Shown here piece after piece: positions 1 through 11,474 of a stretch of 41,804 nucleotides of DNA. Numbering within the stretch: position 1 is the first letter of the stretch; each line of letters begins with the position of its first letter. Made by a program: the position numbers and the translations under genes. Below the pieces are notes generated by a model. The model was not told the origin of the DNA. It saw only the letters and a program-made list of their open reading frames with translations, and made no database searches. The DNA lies in assembly GCA_030426945.1 (NCBI GenBank), contig JAUHXL010000008.1, positions 1 to 41,804 of the forward strand. Reading direction: 5' to 3'. This DNA is from a bacterium. GTDB taxonomy: Bacteria > Myxococcota_A > Bradymonadia > UBA7976 > UBA1532.

Positions 1-475
1 CGTCCTCCCCGCGCGCCCGCAGCTCCTCCCAGCGGCGCGCCGCGCGGGCGGCGGGGCTGGCGGTGAGGAAGATCTTCACCTCGGCGTCGGGGAACACCAC
101 CGTGCCGATGTCGCGGCCGTCGAGCACGGAGTCCCGCGCGCGGCCCAGGCTGCGCTGCAGCTCGAGCAGACCCGCGCGCACGGCCGGGATGGCCGCGTAG
201 CGGCTCGACGCGGCGCTCATCGCCGGCGTGCGGATCGCCGACGACACGTCCTCGCCGTCGAGCAGGATGGCGTCCGGGCGCACCTCGATCACCAGCTCGC
301 GCACGAAGGCGCCCAGGCGCGGATCGTCGGTCGCGAGGCCGGCGCGCGTCGCGGCCAGGGCCACCGTGCGGTACAGCGCGCCGGTGTCCAGGCGCACGAA
401 GCCGAGGGACTCGGCCAGGCGCGCGCTGATGGTGCTCTTGCCGGCGCCGGCGGGGCCGTCGATGGCGACGATCAT
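1..475 (-). CDS. cmk: Cytidylate kinase (CMP kinase), C-terminus cut by window edge
   Basis: Phosphorylates CMP and dCMP with ATP in the cytoplasm, feeding CTP/dCTP synthesis. The visible 158 codons open with a P-loop (MIVAIDGPAGAGKST), then the LDTGALYR motif and the DGRDIGTVVFPDA motif that are characteristic of bacterial Cmk. The family is usually about 220 residues, so roughly 60 C-terminal residues lie beyond base 1. The ATG at 475-473 overlaps the aroA stop as ATGA, which points to translational coupling. An aroA-cmk order is common in Proteobacteria. No frameshift or odd residue is seen in the visible part. Confidence 0.95.
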   Translation of the reverse strand, partial: MIVAIDGPAGAGKSTISARLAESLGFVRLDTGALYRTVALAATRAGLATDDPRLGAFVRELVIEVRPDAILLDGEDVSSAIRTPAMSAASSRYAAIPAVRAGLLELQRSLGRARDSVLDGRDIGTVVFPDAEVKIFLTASPAARAARRWEELRARGED

Positions 476-1740
476 CGGTCTGTGCTCCAACGCTCGTGCA
501 GCGCCGCGGCGAAGCCCGGATAGGACACGGCGGCGCAGGCGGGGTCGTCGAGGATCACCGGGCCGTCGGCGACGAGGCCGGCGACGGTGAACGCGAGGGC
601 GACGCGGTGGTCGTCGTGGGCGCGCACGGAGCCGCCGCCCAGCCGGGGCACCCCCTCGATGGCCCAGCCGTCGGGGGTGGTGTCCACCCGGGCGCCGAGC
701 GCGCGCAGGCCCTCGGCCATCGCGGCGATGCGGTCGCTCTCCTTCACCCGCAGCTCGGCGGCGTCGCGCACGCGCGTCTCGCCTCGCGCGGTGGCGGCCA
801 ACAGGGCGACCAGCGGCAGCTCGTCCAGCGCGCGCAGGGCCAGATCCCCCCCGATGTCCGCGCCCACGAGCCCGTCGCAGCGCAGACGCAGGGTGCCCAC
901 CGGCTCCCCGCACCAGTCCTCGACGTCGGCGCGCTCCACCGTCGCGCCCATGGCCTCGAGGACGTCGAGGAAGCCGGTGCGCGTGGGGTTCAGCCCGACG
1001 TCGACGAGGCGCAGGTCGCTGCCGGGCGCGAGGGCGCACGCGGCCAACCAGAACGCGGCGCTCGACAGATCGCCGGGCAGCCGCGCGTCGGTGGCCGGCA
1101 GGCGCTCGGGCGGCCGCACCGTGACGCGCAGGCCGTCCACGGCGAGATCCACCCCGCGGCCCCCCAGCATGCGCTCGGTGTGGTCACGGCTGGGGCCCGA
1201 CTCGACCACGGTGGTGGGACCCTCGGCCAGCAGGCCGGCCAGCAGCGCGGCGCTCTTGAGCTGCGCGCTGGCGACGGGCGGCCGCACGGTGGCCCCGCGC
1301 AGCGGGCCGCCGTTGACCTGGACGGGCGGGCGCCCGTCCGCGGCGGGCCGAACGTCCGCGCCCAGGGGCGCCAGGACGTCGGCCACCCGCCGCATCGGGC
1401 GGCGGCGCAGCGAGGCGTCGCCGTCGAGCACGAAGCGACCGGCCTGGCCCGCGAGGATGCCGGTCATCAGCCGCATGGTGGTGCCGCTGTTGCCGCAGTC
1501 GAGGGCGGCGTCGGTCGGGCGGAGGCCACGCAGGCCGACGCCCTCGACCACCACGGCGTCGGCCTCGTCGTGGCACGCCACGCCCAGGGCCTCGAGCACC
1601 CGCCGCGTGCTGGCCAGGTCGGCGCCGGCGCCCAGGCCGCGCACGATCGAGCGCCCCTCGGCGAGGGCGGCCAGCATCAACGCGCGGTGCCCGATCGACT
1701 TGTCGCCCGGCACCCGCACCGTGCCGCTCAGACGTCCCAT
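472..1740 (-). CDS. aroA: 3-phosphoshikimate 1-carboxyvinyltransferase (EPSP synthase)
   Basis: Transfers the enolpyruvyl group of PEP to shikimate-3-phosphate, the sixth step of chorismate synthesis. The protein has 422 residues, normal for the family. Visible signatures are GDKSIGHRA near residue 12 (substrate-binding Lys/Ser), CGNSGTTMRL near 82, SAQLKSAALLAGL, the PGDLSSAAFW segment, RVKESDRIAAM and the late DDHRVALAF motif. The GNSGTT and SAQxKSA forms resemble Bacillus-type rather than E. coli-type enzymes. That is a sequence resemblance only, and says nothing about inhibitor sensitivity. The start lies inside the 3' end of miaA (13-base overlap) and the stop overlaps the cmk start, so miaA-aroA-cmk should be one transcript. 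Confidence 0.96.
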   Translation of the reverse strand: MGRLSGTVRVPGDKSIGHRALMLAALAEGRSIVRGLGAGADLASTRRVLEALGVACHDEADAVVVEGVGLRGLRPTDAALDCGNSGTTMRLMTGILAGQAGRFVLDGDASLRRRPMRRVADVLAPLGADVRPAADGRPPVQVNGGPLRGATVRPPVASAQLKSAALLAGLLAEGPTTVVESGPSRDHTERMLGGRGVDLAVDGLRVTVRPPERLPATDARLPGDLSSAAFWLAACALAPGSDLRLVDVGLNPTRTGFLDVLEAMGATVERADVEDWCGEPVGTLRLRCDGLVGADIGGDLALRALDELPLVALLAATARGETRVRDAAELRVKESDRIAAMAEGLRALGARVDTTPDGWAIEGVPRLGGGSVRAHDDHRVALAFTVAGLVADGPVILDDPACAAVSYPGFAAALHERWSTDR

Positions 1741-2675
1741 GTCCCCTCGCCCGCCGCCCCCGGCGGCGCGCCAACATAGTCGCCGAGGTGCGCTCGATCA
1801 ACGGGCGGCGCGAACCACCGGACCCCGTCGAGGGCGCGGAACCAGGTGCGCTGGCGCCGGGCGTAGCGGCGGGTTGCGGTCTTCATGCGCGTGCGCGCCT
1901 CGTCGATCGTGGTCTCGCCGGCCAGCGCGGCGGCGACCAGGCGATAGCCGATGGCCTGCAGGCTGCGCAGCTCGGGGCCGAAGCCCGCCTCCACGAGGCC
2001 GCGCACCTCGTCGACGAACCCGGCGCGGAACATGGCGTCCACGCGCCGTTCGATGCGCACGTCGAGATCGGCGCGGGGGCGGTCGAGGCCCACGAGGATC
2101 GCGGCGTGGCGCGGCGTGGTCGGCGTGTGCTCGATCTGCCAGGCCGACAACGTGCGGCCGGTGCTGCGGTGCACGCCGAGCGCGCGCTCGATGCGCTGCC
2201 CGTCGGCGGGCCCGATGCGGGCGGCCGCCTCGGGATCCACCGCCGCCAGCTCGGCGTGCAGGGTCGCCGCCTCGCCCGCCGCCAGGCGCGCGCGCAGGGC
2301 CGCGCGGACGTGGGGGGCGATGGGCGGCGCGGGGCACAGGCCCTCGAGCAGGGCGCGCAGGTACAGGCCGGTGCCGCCGCAGACCACCACGCGCCGCCCG
2401 CGCGCCCGAACCGAGGCGATCGCCGCGTCGGCCAGCCGGGCATAGCCCGCCGCGTCGATGGGCTGGTCGGGTGGGGCCACGTCGATCAGGTGGTGCGGTA
2501 CGCCGCCCAGCTCGTCGGGTCGCGCCTTGCCGGTGCCGATGTCGAGGCCCACGTAGAGCTGGCTGGCGTCGCAGCCGACGATCTCGGCGTCGAGCCAGCG
2601 GGCCAGCTCGGCGGCGAGCGCGGTCTTGCCCGCCGCGGTGGGCCCCACCACGACGACCAGCGGCGGGGGCGTCAC
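1728..2675 (-). CDS. miaA: tRNA dimethylallyltransferase
   Basis: Adds a dimethylallyl group to A37 of tRNAs that read UNN codons; the product is later methylthiolated by MiaB. The 315-residue protein starts at GTG 2675, chosen because it overlaps the mutL stop as GTGA and sits just before the P-loop GPTAAGKT (residues 11-18). Other family marks are DASQLYVGLDIGTGKA (substrate Asp and metal-binding region), GGTGLYLRALLEGL, the QRIERAL segment, and the C-terminal ATRRYARRQRTWFR stretch that contacts tRNA. Length matches the family (about 300-320). The neighbours mutL and aroA are overlapped on both sides. A mutL-miaA pairing is widespread in bacteria. Confidence 0.96.
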   Translation of the reverse strand: MTPPPLVVVVGPTAAGKTALAAELARWLDAEIVGCDASQLYVGLDIGTGKARPDELGGVPHHLIDVAPPDQPIDAAGYARLADAAIASVRARGRRVVVCGGTGLYLRALLEGLCPAPPIAPHVRAALRARLAAGEAATLHAELAAVDPEAAARIGPADGQRIERALGVHRSTGRTLSAWQIEHTPTTPRHAAILVGLDRPRADLDVRIERRVDAMFRAGFVDEVRGLVEAGFGPELRSLQAIGYRLVAAALAGETTIDEARTRMKTATRRYARRQRTWFRALDGVRWFAPPVDRAHLGDYVGAPPGAAGEGTWDV

Positions 2676-4750
2676 GCGGGATCCTGCAGGCGTCGCCGCA
2701 GCTCGTCCTCGGTCAGGACGAACACCAGGGGGCGACGCCCCGGCGGCCGGGACCGCACGGCCTGCAGCCGGCGCAGCAACCCGGCCTCGGGCGGCGGCGC
2801 CAGCGGCCCGTCGGCCACGCGCTCGGCGACGAGCAGGCGCAGGCGGCCGGCGGCCTCGGCGTCGCGGGTGTCGAGCGCGAGCGCGTCCCGCAGCAGATCC
2901 TCGGCCGCCTCGGCGGGTACGCCCGGCGGCAGCGACTCGATCGCGTACGTCGCGCCGCCGAAGGGCGCGGCGACGAGGCCGACGGTCGACAGCAGGCGCG
3001 CGCCGGCGCTCAGCCGCGCCCGCGCGTCCGCGTCCAGCTCGACGGTGGGCGGCGGCGACAGCGTCTGGGGCGGCGGATCGTCGGCCAGCGCGTCGAAGGC
3101 CACGCGGACGCGCGCCTCGCGCAGGTCCAAGCCGACCAGGCCGTCCGCGGCGGCGCACAGCCAGAGGCCGGCGACGACCCCGAGCGGGGCCAGCGCCCCG
3201 AGGGGCAGGTCGGCGACCGTCGGGCGGGGTCCGACCGACGGGCGCTCGGGCGGCGCGGGCGTCGAGGGGCGGGGCCGCCCACCCACCGGGCCGGGCGGCG
3301 GGCCGGCCCGGTGCGGCCCCGCGGCGCCGACGCCTTGGGGCGCGGCCGCCGGGGCGCTGGGCGGCGCCTGGTCCTGGGGATCGGGGCCCGAGCCCGGCGC
3401 GTGCGTCGACCGGGGGATGGGCTCGTCGCGGGGAGGACGCGCCCCCACCGGCGCCGGCGGCTCCGCGGGCGGCGCCGGCCTCGCGATGCCGAGCCCGAGC
3501 TGGGCATCGGGCGCCGGGGACCGCTGCCCCACCGGCACCGGCCGCGGCACCGCCCGGTTGGGGCGGCCCGGGGCGCCGCCCACCGCGCGCTGGCTGCCCA
3601 GCTTCTCCATGACGTCGAAGATGCGACGGCGGTGGGCGTCGAGCCCCGCCGCCCTCCCCGTCGGCGGGGCGGCGGGGGCCGGGGGCGCGTCCGCCTCCGG
3701 CCCCGGCGCCCCGAGGGTGTAGGCGCGCTCCTGCGACCCGGCGGCGGGGGCCGGCTTCGACCACGGATCGGCACGCAGCACCGCGTCGAGCGCCCGCCCG
3801 ACCAGCCGGTGCAGGGCGCGCGTGTCGACGAAGCGCACCTCGGTCTTGGCCGGGTGGACGTTGACGTCCACGGCCTCGGCCGGCAGCCGCAGTCGCAGCA
3901 CGACGAAGGGGTGCCGCCCCCGCTGCAGGCGCTGACCGTAGGCGGCCTGCACCGCCGCCATGATCACGCGGTCGCGCACGAACCGGCCGTTGACGAAGGT
4001 GTGGTAGTGCCGCGCCGTGCCGCGCGCCTCGTCGGGCGGCCCCAGCAGGCCGTCGAGGCCGAAGGGCCCCGCGACATCGACCGGCACCAGCCGCCCGGCG
4101 AGCGGCTGCCCGAAGATCGCCTCGACGCGCGCGGCCAGGGTCTCGTGGCGCGGCAGGTCGAAGCTGGTGCGGCCGTCCTTGACGAACCGGAACGCGACGC
4201 CGGGGTAGCAGAGCGCGATGCGCTGAACGGCGTCCGAGACGTGCGAAGCCTCCGTCGCCTCCTTCTTCAGAAACTTCAACCGAGCCGGGACGTTGAAGAA
4301 GAGATCCTCGACCAGCACCTCAGTGCCGACCGGGCCCGGCGCCTCGATGACCGTCGGCTCCGCCCCGCCCTCGACCTGCACCCGCAGCGCGCCGACCGCG
4401 CCGGCCTCGCGCGTGCGGATCGAGAAGCGGCTGACCGACGCGATCGAGGGCAGCGCCTCGCCTCGGAAGCCCAGCGTCATGATGTGGGCCAGATCGCGCG
4501 CGGTCTTCAGCTTGCTCGTCGCGTGGCGCCGCACGGCCAGCAGCGCGTCCTCGCGCCCCATGCCGTGCCCGTCGTCCACCACGCGCAGCCGCTTCACCCC
4601 GCCGGCGACGATCTCGACGGTGATGGCGGTGGCGCCGGCGTCCACCGCGTTCTCGAGCAGCTCCTTGGCGACCGAGGCCGGGCGCTCGACCACCTCGCCC
4701 GCCGCGATCTGGTTGGCCAGCTTCTCGTCGAGGATCTGAATGCGGCCCAC
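2672..4750 (-). CDS. mutL: DNA mismatch repair protein MutL, divergent C-terminal domain
   Basis: MutL couples MutS mismatch recognition to downstream repair. I start it at GTG 4750 because a perfect GGAGG lies six bases upstream and the protein then begins directly with the conserved IQILDEKLANQIAAGEVVERP block. An in-frame ATG at 4777 is the alternative. It has 692 residues. The N-terminal GHKL ATPase is intact: E30, the ENAVDAG metal-binding loop, DDGHGM, RHATSKL and GFRGEALPSI. A Pro/Ala-rich linker spans roughly residues 340-490. The C-terminal dimerisation domain is present but lacks the DQHA(X)2E(X)4E endonuclease motif (DLREARVRVAF at 542-552 sits in its place) and the Cys/His of the CPHGRP motif (RPPGRRP near 667-674). 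It may therefore not nick DNA itself. Confidence 0.94.
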   Translation of the reverse strand: MGRIQILDEKLANQIAAGEVVERPASVAKELLENAVDAGATAITVEIVAGGVKRLRVVDDGHGMGREDALLAVRRHATSKLKTARDLAHIMTLGFRGEALPSIASVSRFSIRTREAGAVGALRVQVEGGAEPTVIEAPGPVGTEVLVEDLFFNVPARLKFLKKEATEASHVSDAVQRIALCYPGVAFRFVKDGRTSFDLPRHETLAARVEAIFGQPLAGRLVPVDVAGPFGLDGLLGPPDEARGTARHYHTFVNGRFVRDRVIMAAVQAAYGQRLQRGRHPFVVLRLRLPAEAVDVNVHPAKTEVRFVDTRALHRLVGRALDAVLRADPWSKPAPAAGSQERAYTLGAPGPEADAPPAPAAPPTGRAAGLDAHRRRIFDVMEKLGSQRAVGGAPGRPNRAVPRPVPVGQRSPAPDAQLGLGIARPAPPAEPPAPVGARPPRDEPIPRSTHAPGSGPDPQDQAPPSAPAAAPQGVGAAGPHRAGPPPGPVGGRPRPSTPAPPERPSVGPRPTVADLPLGALAPLGVVAGLWLCAAADGLVGLDLREARVRVAFDALADDPPPQTLSPPPTVELDADARARLSAGARLLSTVGLVAAPFGGATYAIESLPPGVPAEAAEDLLRDALALDTRDAEAAGRLRLLVAERVADGPLAPPPEAGLLRRLQAVRSRPPGRRPLVFVLTEDELRRRLQDPA

Positions 4751-4903
4751 GCGGCGCCTCCGTCGAAGGGGCGCCATTGAACCCCAGGGGCGCCCGCCGG
4801 GCAACCGGTGGTGGCGGTGGTGGAGCCAGCGCCGCGCTGGGCTCGCCCGGCCGCGGGCGGCGCCGACGACCACGGCGTGCGGCGCCGCGGTGATCGACCG
4901 TGC
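4751..4903. other. Intergenic gap between FHA/GGDEF gene and mutL
   Basis: About 150 bases separate the end of the FHA/GGDEF gene from the mutL start. On the minus strand the mutL Shine-Dalgarno (GGAGG, about 4757-4761) lies here. Several short GC-rich self-complementary stretches, including two GGCGCC sites near 4858-4895, could fold. No clear terminator T-run or promoter was found, so it is unclear whether transcription continues from the gua operon into mutL. Confidence 0.5.
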
Positions 4904-5791
4904 CTACGTGCCGGCGCGGCGGTGAGCCTCGGCGAGGGCGCGCTCGACCATGCGGTGGGGCGCGTCGTCGGGCCGCCGGCCGGTGGCGACGGCGACCGCG
5001 CGGATGGGGACGACGGACTCCCCGATCTCGAAGCTGCTGAGGGTCACCTGGCGGCTCAGCTTCTCGGCGACGGCGCGGGCGCGCGGCTCGGCCACGTCGG
5101 CGAGCAGGACACCGAAGGCGGCGCGGTCGAGGCGACCGAGGATGTCGACCCGGCGCAGGCGCGTGCGCAGCAGGTTGGCCACCAGCGACACCGCGTTCTC
5201 GGCGGCCTGGTCGTGCAGACGGGCCTCGAGATCGGCGAAGCGGTCGATGGCGATCACCACCAGCGCGAAGGTGCGCTCGCCGTCGAACCAGGCCTCGAGC
5301 GTCTCGGTGAAGGCCGCGCGGTGGCGGGTGCGGGTGAGGCCGTCGAGCCGGGTGAGGTCGGTGAGCTCGGTGGTGACCAGCCGGTCGAGCTGCTCCGCCT
5401 GCAGGAAGCGGAAGAGGGTGCCGCCGAGGCGGACGATGTTGCCGTGCTCGAGGACGGCGCTGCCGACCCGGTGGTCGTCCACGAAGGTGCCGTTCGTGCT
5501 GTCCAGATCGCGCACCGACCAGCCCTCTGGGCGCTCGAAGAACTCCGCGTGGCAGCGACTGACCGACAGGCTCGGGATGCGCACGCGGGCGTCGTCGGCC
5601 CGGCCCGCCTCGTAGGTCCCCCCGATGAGGTCGATGCGCCGACCGACGTGCTCGCCATAGATCTCGAGCAGACAGGCCGGCCACCGCGCGCGCTCGGGCA
5701 CCATCAGGTCGAGGGTGCAGACGCCCTCGCCGGCGCCGCCGCCGATGTCCACCGTCGCTTCGTCGTCCGTCGGCCTGTCTTCGCGACTCAT
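4904..5791 (-). CDS. FHA domain protein with degenerate GGDEF domain
   Basis: A 295-residue cytoplasmic signalling protein. I start at ATG 5791, which overlaps the upstream stop as ATGA. Residues about 58-130 form an FHA phosphothreonine-binding domain, with conserved Gly-Arg (GR near 63-64), Ser and His (SVSRCH) and the DLDSTNGTF signature. Residues about 145-290 follow the GGDEF fold, including the LTRLDGLTRTRHRAAF entry segment. The active-site loop is DRAAF (222-226) in place of GG(D/E)EF, so diguanylate cyclase activity is very unlikely. It may bind phosphoproteins and act as a catalytically dead signalling partner. It is the last gene of a tightly coupled trio behind guaBA. Confidence 0.85.
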   Translation of the reverse strand: MSREDRPTDDEATVDIGGGAGEGVCTLDLMVPERARWPACLLEIYGEHVGRRIDLIGGTYEAGRADDARVRIPSLSVSRCHAEFFERPEGWSVRDLDSTNGTFVDDHRVGSAVLEHGNIVRLGGTLFRFLQAEQLDRLVTTELTDLTRLDGLTRTRHRAAFTETLEAWFDGERTFALVVIAIDRFADLEARLHDQAAENAVSLVANLLRTRLRRVDILGRLDRAAFGVLLADVAEPRARAVAEKLSRQVTLSSFEIGESVVPIRAVAVATGRRPDDAPHRMVERALAEAHRRAGT

Positions 5792-6141
5792 CGTCCGCTT
5801 CTCCGGCCCTCCGCCCCGCGCGGCACCTGCGCCACCAGACGGGTGTCGATCGTGACCGCCCCCGGCCCGACGACGACCAGACCATACCACGGCTCGAACC
5901 CGGTCTTGCGCAGCTCGAGCCGCCGCGGCCCCTCGGGCAACCGCACGACGCCCTGCGCGTAGCCGTCGACGCGGCCGAGGAAGCGGCCATCGACGAAGAG
6001 ATCCGCGTCCGGCGGATCCACCTGCACCCGGACGAAGCCGAGGCCGGGCGGCGGCGGAGGCAGTTCCCCCTGGCCCGAGACGACGCGGGTGCCACCGCAG
6101 CCGACGAGCAACAGGGCGAGCACGGCCAGGCGACGGGTCAT
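5788..6141 (-). CDS. PEGA domain lipoprotein
   Basis: A 117-residue predicted lipoprotein. The N-terminus MTRRLAVLALLLVGCGG is a type II signal with lipobox LVGC. After a Pro-rich linker, residues about 33-100 match a PEGA domain: VRVQVDPPDADLFVDGRFLG opening, then an EGPRRLELRKTGFEPW core. PEGA modules are found in surface and envelope proteins of many bacteria, usually with a structural or binding role. The start ATG 6141 overlaps the previous stop (ATGA) and its own stop overlaps the next start (ATGA), so the three-gene set 6866-4904 is almost certainly co-translated. No enzymatic residues are evident. Confidence 0.85.
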   Translation of the reverse strand: MTRRLAVLALLLVGCGGTRVVSGQGELPPPPPGLGFVRVQVDPPDADLFVDGRFLGRVDGYAQGVVRLPEGPRRLELRKTGFEPWYGLVVVGPGAVTIDTRLVAQVPRGAEGRRSGR

Positions 6142-6866
6142 CGGATCACCACCACCAGGCCGCCCCGGATCCGGCCGAGGAACAGGGGGGCGACGTCGCC
6201 CCCCGCGACGGCGAGCACGCCGCGGCCGGCCGCCCGGGCGGTGATGCGCGCCGGTCGGTCGCCGACCAGCCCCTCGGGCGCGTCGGTCGCGTCGCGCACC
6301 CAGGCCACGCCCTCGGCGCCGATCGGATCGGTGGGCAGCCCGGCGAAGACCGACGCGCCGTCCGGCCCGGTCAGGCGCACGCGCAGGGCGGGCGAGGCGC
6401 CGCCCTCGACCTGCACGACGAGGCCGGTCGGAGCGCCCGCCTCCGCCGGCAGCCGCGGGGGGGGCGCGCCGGCGACGGCCGCGGGGATCCACGCGAGGTC
6501 GACGCGCGCCGGCAGGTGCACGGTGCCGTCGGAGAAGGTGCGGGCCGCGTCGGCGCGGTAGGCGCGGACGGCCGCGTCGAGGGCCGGTGTGAGGGTCTCG
6601 ACCTGCCCCAGGCGGGCGGCCGCGTCCAGCCGCACGCGGGCCAACAGTCGGCGCAGCCGCGCTTGCGCGTCGCCCTTGGCGATCTCGTAGGGATCCCCGT
6701 CGGTCAGGGCGCCGGTGGGCGACAGGATGCGGGGCGTCCCGACGCCGAGGGCGCGGACGGTGCCGTGGGTCCAGTCGATGGTGCCGTCGTCGGTCGTCTC
6801 TTCCACCGGCGCGGCCCCCACGAGGGCCAGCGCCAGCGCGGCGGCGGCCCAGCGAACGCCCGCCAC
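6138..6866 (-). CDS. Secreted protein of unknown function (possibly LPP20-like)
   Basis: A 242-residue exported protein. I start it at GTG 6866, two bases beyond the guaA stop codon, with GGGAG at the very end of guaA as ribosome site. Residues 1-20 form a signal peptide ending around GAAPVEE. The following segment (about 40-110) has a glycine-rich opening, then a helix rich in Ala/Arg with the pattern AxxDAQARLRRLL, which is reminiscent of LPP20/FlgP-like envelope proteins; I rate this as weak. The C-terminal half (about 130-242) looks beta-rich. No catalytic motif was recognised. It overlaps the PEGA lipoprotein by ATGA and likely works with it in the envelope. Confidence 0.7.
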   Translation of the reverse strand: MAGVRWAAAALALALVGAAPVEETTDDGTIDWTHGTVRALGVGTPRILSPTGALTDGDPYEIAKGDAQARLRRLLARVRLDAAARLGQVETLTPALDAAVRAYRADAARTFSDGTVHLPARVDLAWIPAAVAGAPPPRLPAEAGAPTGLVVQVEGGASPALRVRLTGPDGASVFAGLPTDPIGAEGVAWVRDATDAPEGLVGDRPARITARAAGRGVLAVAGGDVAPLFLGRIRGGLVVVIR

Positions 6867-6867
6867 C

Positions 6868-8409
<1,542 letters not shown>

Positions 8410-8446
8410 CGGGCGTCCTCCGCGGCGTCGGTGGGGCGGCGCGCCC

Positions 8447-10015
<1,569 letters not shown>

Positions 10016-10016
10016 C

Positions 10017-10022
10017 TAGCCT
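10017..10022 (+). promoter_or_regulatory. Possible -10 element of the PEGA/beta-barrel gene
   Basis: TAGCCT sits only six bases before the ATG at 10029, which would give a leaderless or near-leaderless mRNA. A weak -35 candidate GTGATC lies 17 bases upstream (9994-9999). No Shine-Dalgarno sequence is apparent before this ATG, which fits the idea, but the motif matches are poor. Confidence 0.25.
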
Positions 10023-10028
10023 GCGCCG

Positions 10029-11474
10029 ATGCCCTGCTGGTTGTTGCTGGTCGTGCTCGGCGCGCCCGCCCCGGGTGTGCTCGAGGTGCGGTCGCCGGAT
10101 TACGGCGCCACGGTGTCGATCGACCGGCGGCCGGTGGGCAAGGTGCCGCTGCCCCCATGGCCGCTGCCGGCCGGACTGCACCGCGTCGAGGTGCGGGCGG
10201 TGGGGCGCCCGGCGTGGCGCCGTACGGTGCTCGTCGCGCCCGGCGCGCGGGTGGTGCTGACCGTCGAGCTGCCCCCCGCCCCTCCGGCCCCGCCGCCGAT
10301 GGCGGTGGCCGTCGACGCGCCGCCCGCGCCCACCCTGCGGGGCGCGGTGGGGCTGCGCTGGGCGCACGACGGCGCGCGGGGCGATCTCGACCTGGCGCAG
10401 CGGTGGCGGCTGACGGTCGCGCCGGCGCCGCGTTGGGCGGCGGCGGTGGCGGTGGGCGCGCGCAGCGACGTGGCGGGGGACGCGCCGGCGCTGCAGGGGG
10501 CCCCCTGGCGGGCGACCGACGGTCGGGTGCGGGTGCTCGAGGCCACGCTGGAGCGCCGCTTCGCGGCGGGCGCGGTGCTCGGGGGGCGGCAGCTCGGGCG
10601 CGGCCCCGGTGGGCGTGCCTATCGGTTCGACGGGCTGCGGGGGCGGTCGACCCTGGGACCCACGGTGGAGGCCCACCTGGGGCGGCGAGCCGAGCCGCTG
10701 GGCGCGACGCCGGACGCGCCCCGCCTGGGGGGCGCGCGCGCCGCGATCGACCGCGACGCCTGGCGGCTGGAGGGCGCCTATCTGTTCCACGGGGCGCATC
10801 ACCTGGACGCCGAGGCGCGCTGGCGACCCCGTCCGCTGCAGATCAGCCTGGGCGCCTGGCTGGCGGACGCGGCCCTCGTCGAGGGACGGGGCGCGCTGGC
10901 CGGTCGTTGGGGTGCCCTGAGCGCGCGGGCCGAGGGGCGGCTGCATCGCGCGCCCCCGACCCCCTTCGACCTGCTCGCGGCCATCGGTCTGTTGCCCGAC
11001 GAGGACGCCGCGCGCTGGCGCGAAGGGCGGCTGGGGGTGGGCTTTGCGCCCGACGCGTGGACGGCGACCGCGGACGCCGGGCTGCGGGCGCGCGCCGACG
11101 GCTGGCGCCGCTGGGACGCGGCGGCCCGGGTGGCGCGGCGCCTGGGGGCCAGCGAGGTGGGCGCCCGCGGGCGGGGCCTGTGGGGCGAGGGTCGGCCGCC
11201 GGACGGGCCGGCGCTGCGCTCCGCGGTGCACGGCGCGGCGGAGGGGGCGTGGGCCGACGGACGCTGGCGGCTGGCGCTCAGCGGCGGCGTGGCCCGGATC
11301 GATCCGGTGGGCGCCGCGGCGCGGACGCTGCCCGAGGGGTCGTTGCGGCTCGAGGTGGGCCTGGTGGACGACCTGGCGCTGCGCTTCGACGCGGGGGTCG
11401 CCGCGGCGCACCCGAGCTGGATCGAGGGCGGTGGTCCCCTGCTGCAGGGCGGGCTGGCCGTGGTGCTGCGATGA
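10029..11474 (+). CDS. PEGA domain plus predicted outer-membrane beta-barrel protein
   Basis: A 481-residue exported protein. The signal peptide (1-15) leads into a PEGA-like domain (about 16-82, with the YGATVSIDRRPVGKVPL core) and a Pro-rich spacer (83-100). The remaining 380 residues are dominated by alternating hydrophobic/polar short strands with many Arg, Trp and Gly, typical of an outer-membrane barrel; the last strand ends LQGGLAVVLR. The barrel call is inferred from pattern, not from a recognised family. Its stop overlaps the ATG of the tetraheme lipoprotein gene (ATGA), so the two products are made together. A porin/cytochrome partnership is therefore plausible. Confidence 0.65.
   Translation: MPCWLLLVVLGAPAPGVLEVRSPDYGATVSIDRRPVGKVPLPPWPLPAGLHRVEVRAVGRPAWRRTVLVAPGARVVLTVELPPAPPAPPPMAVAVDAPPAPTLRGAVGLRWAHDGARGDLDLAQRWRLTVAPAPRWAAAVAVGARSDVAGDAPALQGAPWRATDGRVRVLEATLERRFAAGAVLGGRQLGRGPGGRAYRFDGLRGRSTLGPTVEAHLGRRAEPLGATPDAPRLGGARAAIDRDAWRLEGAYLFHGAHHLDAEARWRPRPLQISLGAWLADAALVEGRGALAGRWGALSARAEGRLHRAPPTPFDLLAAIGLLPDEDAARWREGRLGVGFAPDAWTATADAGLRARADGWRRWDAAARVARRLGASEVGARGRGLWGEGRPPDGPALRSAVHGAAEGAWADGRWRLALSGGVARIDPVGAAARTLPEGSLRLEVGLVDDLALRFDAGVAAAHPSWIEGGGPLLQGGLAVVLR

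Noticed and set aside
587-4780. A 1397-codon open frame on the plus strand opposite aroA, miaA and mutL
   Set aside because: It is the shadow of three certain genes on the other strand. It has no domain signal, and its Arg/Pro/Ala-rich composition is what GC-rich antisense frames give.
4904-5791. Calling an active diguanylate cyclase
   Set aside because: The GGDEF loop is DRAAF, lacking the metal- and substrate-binding residues.
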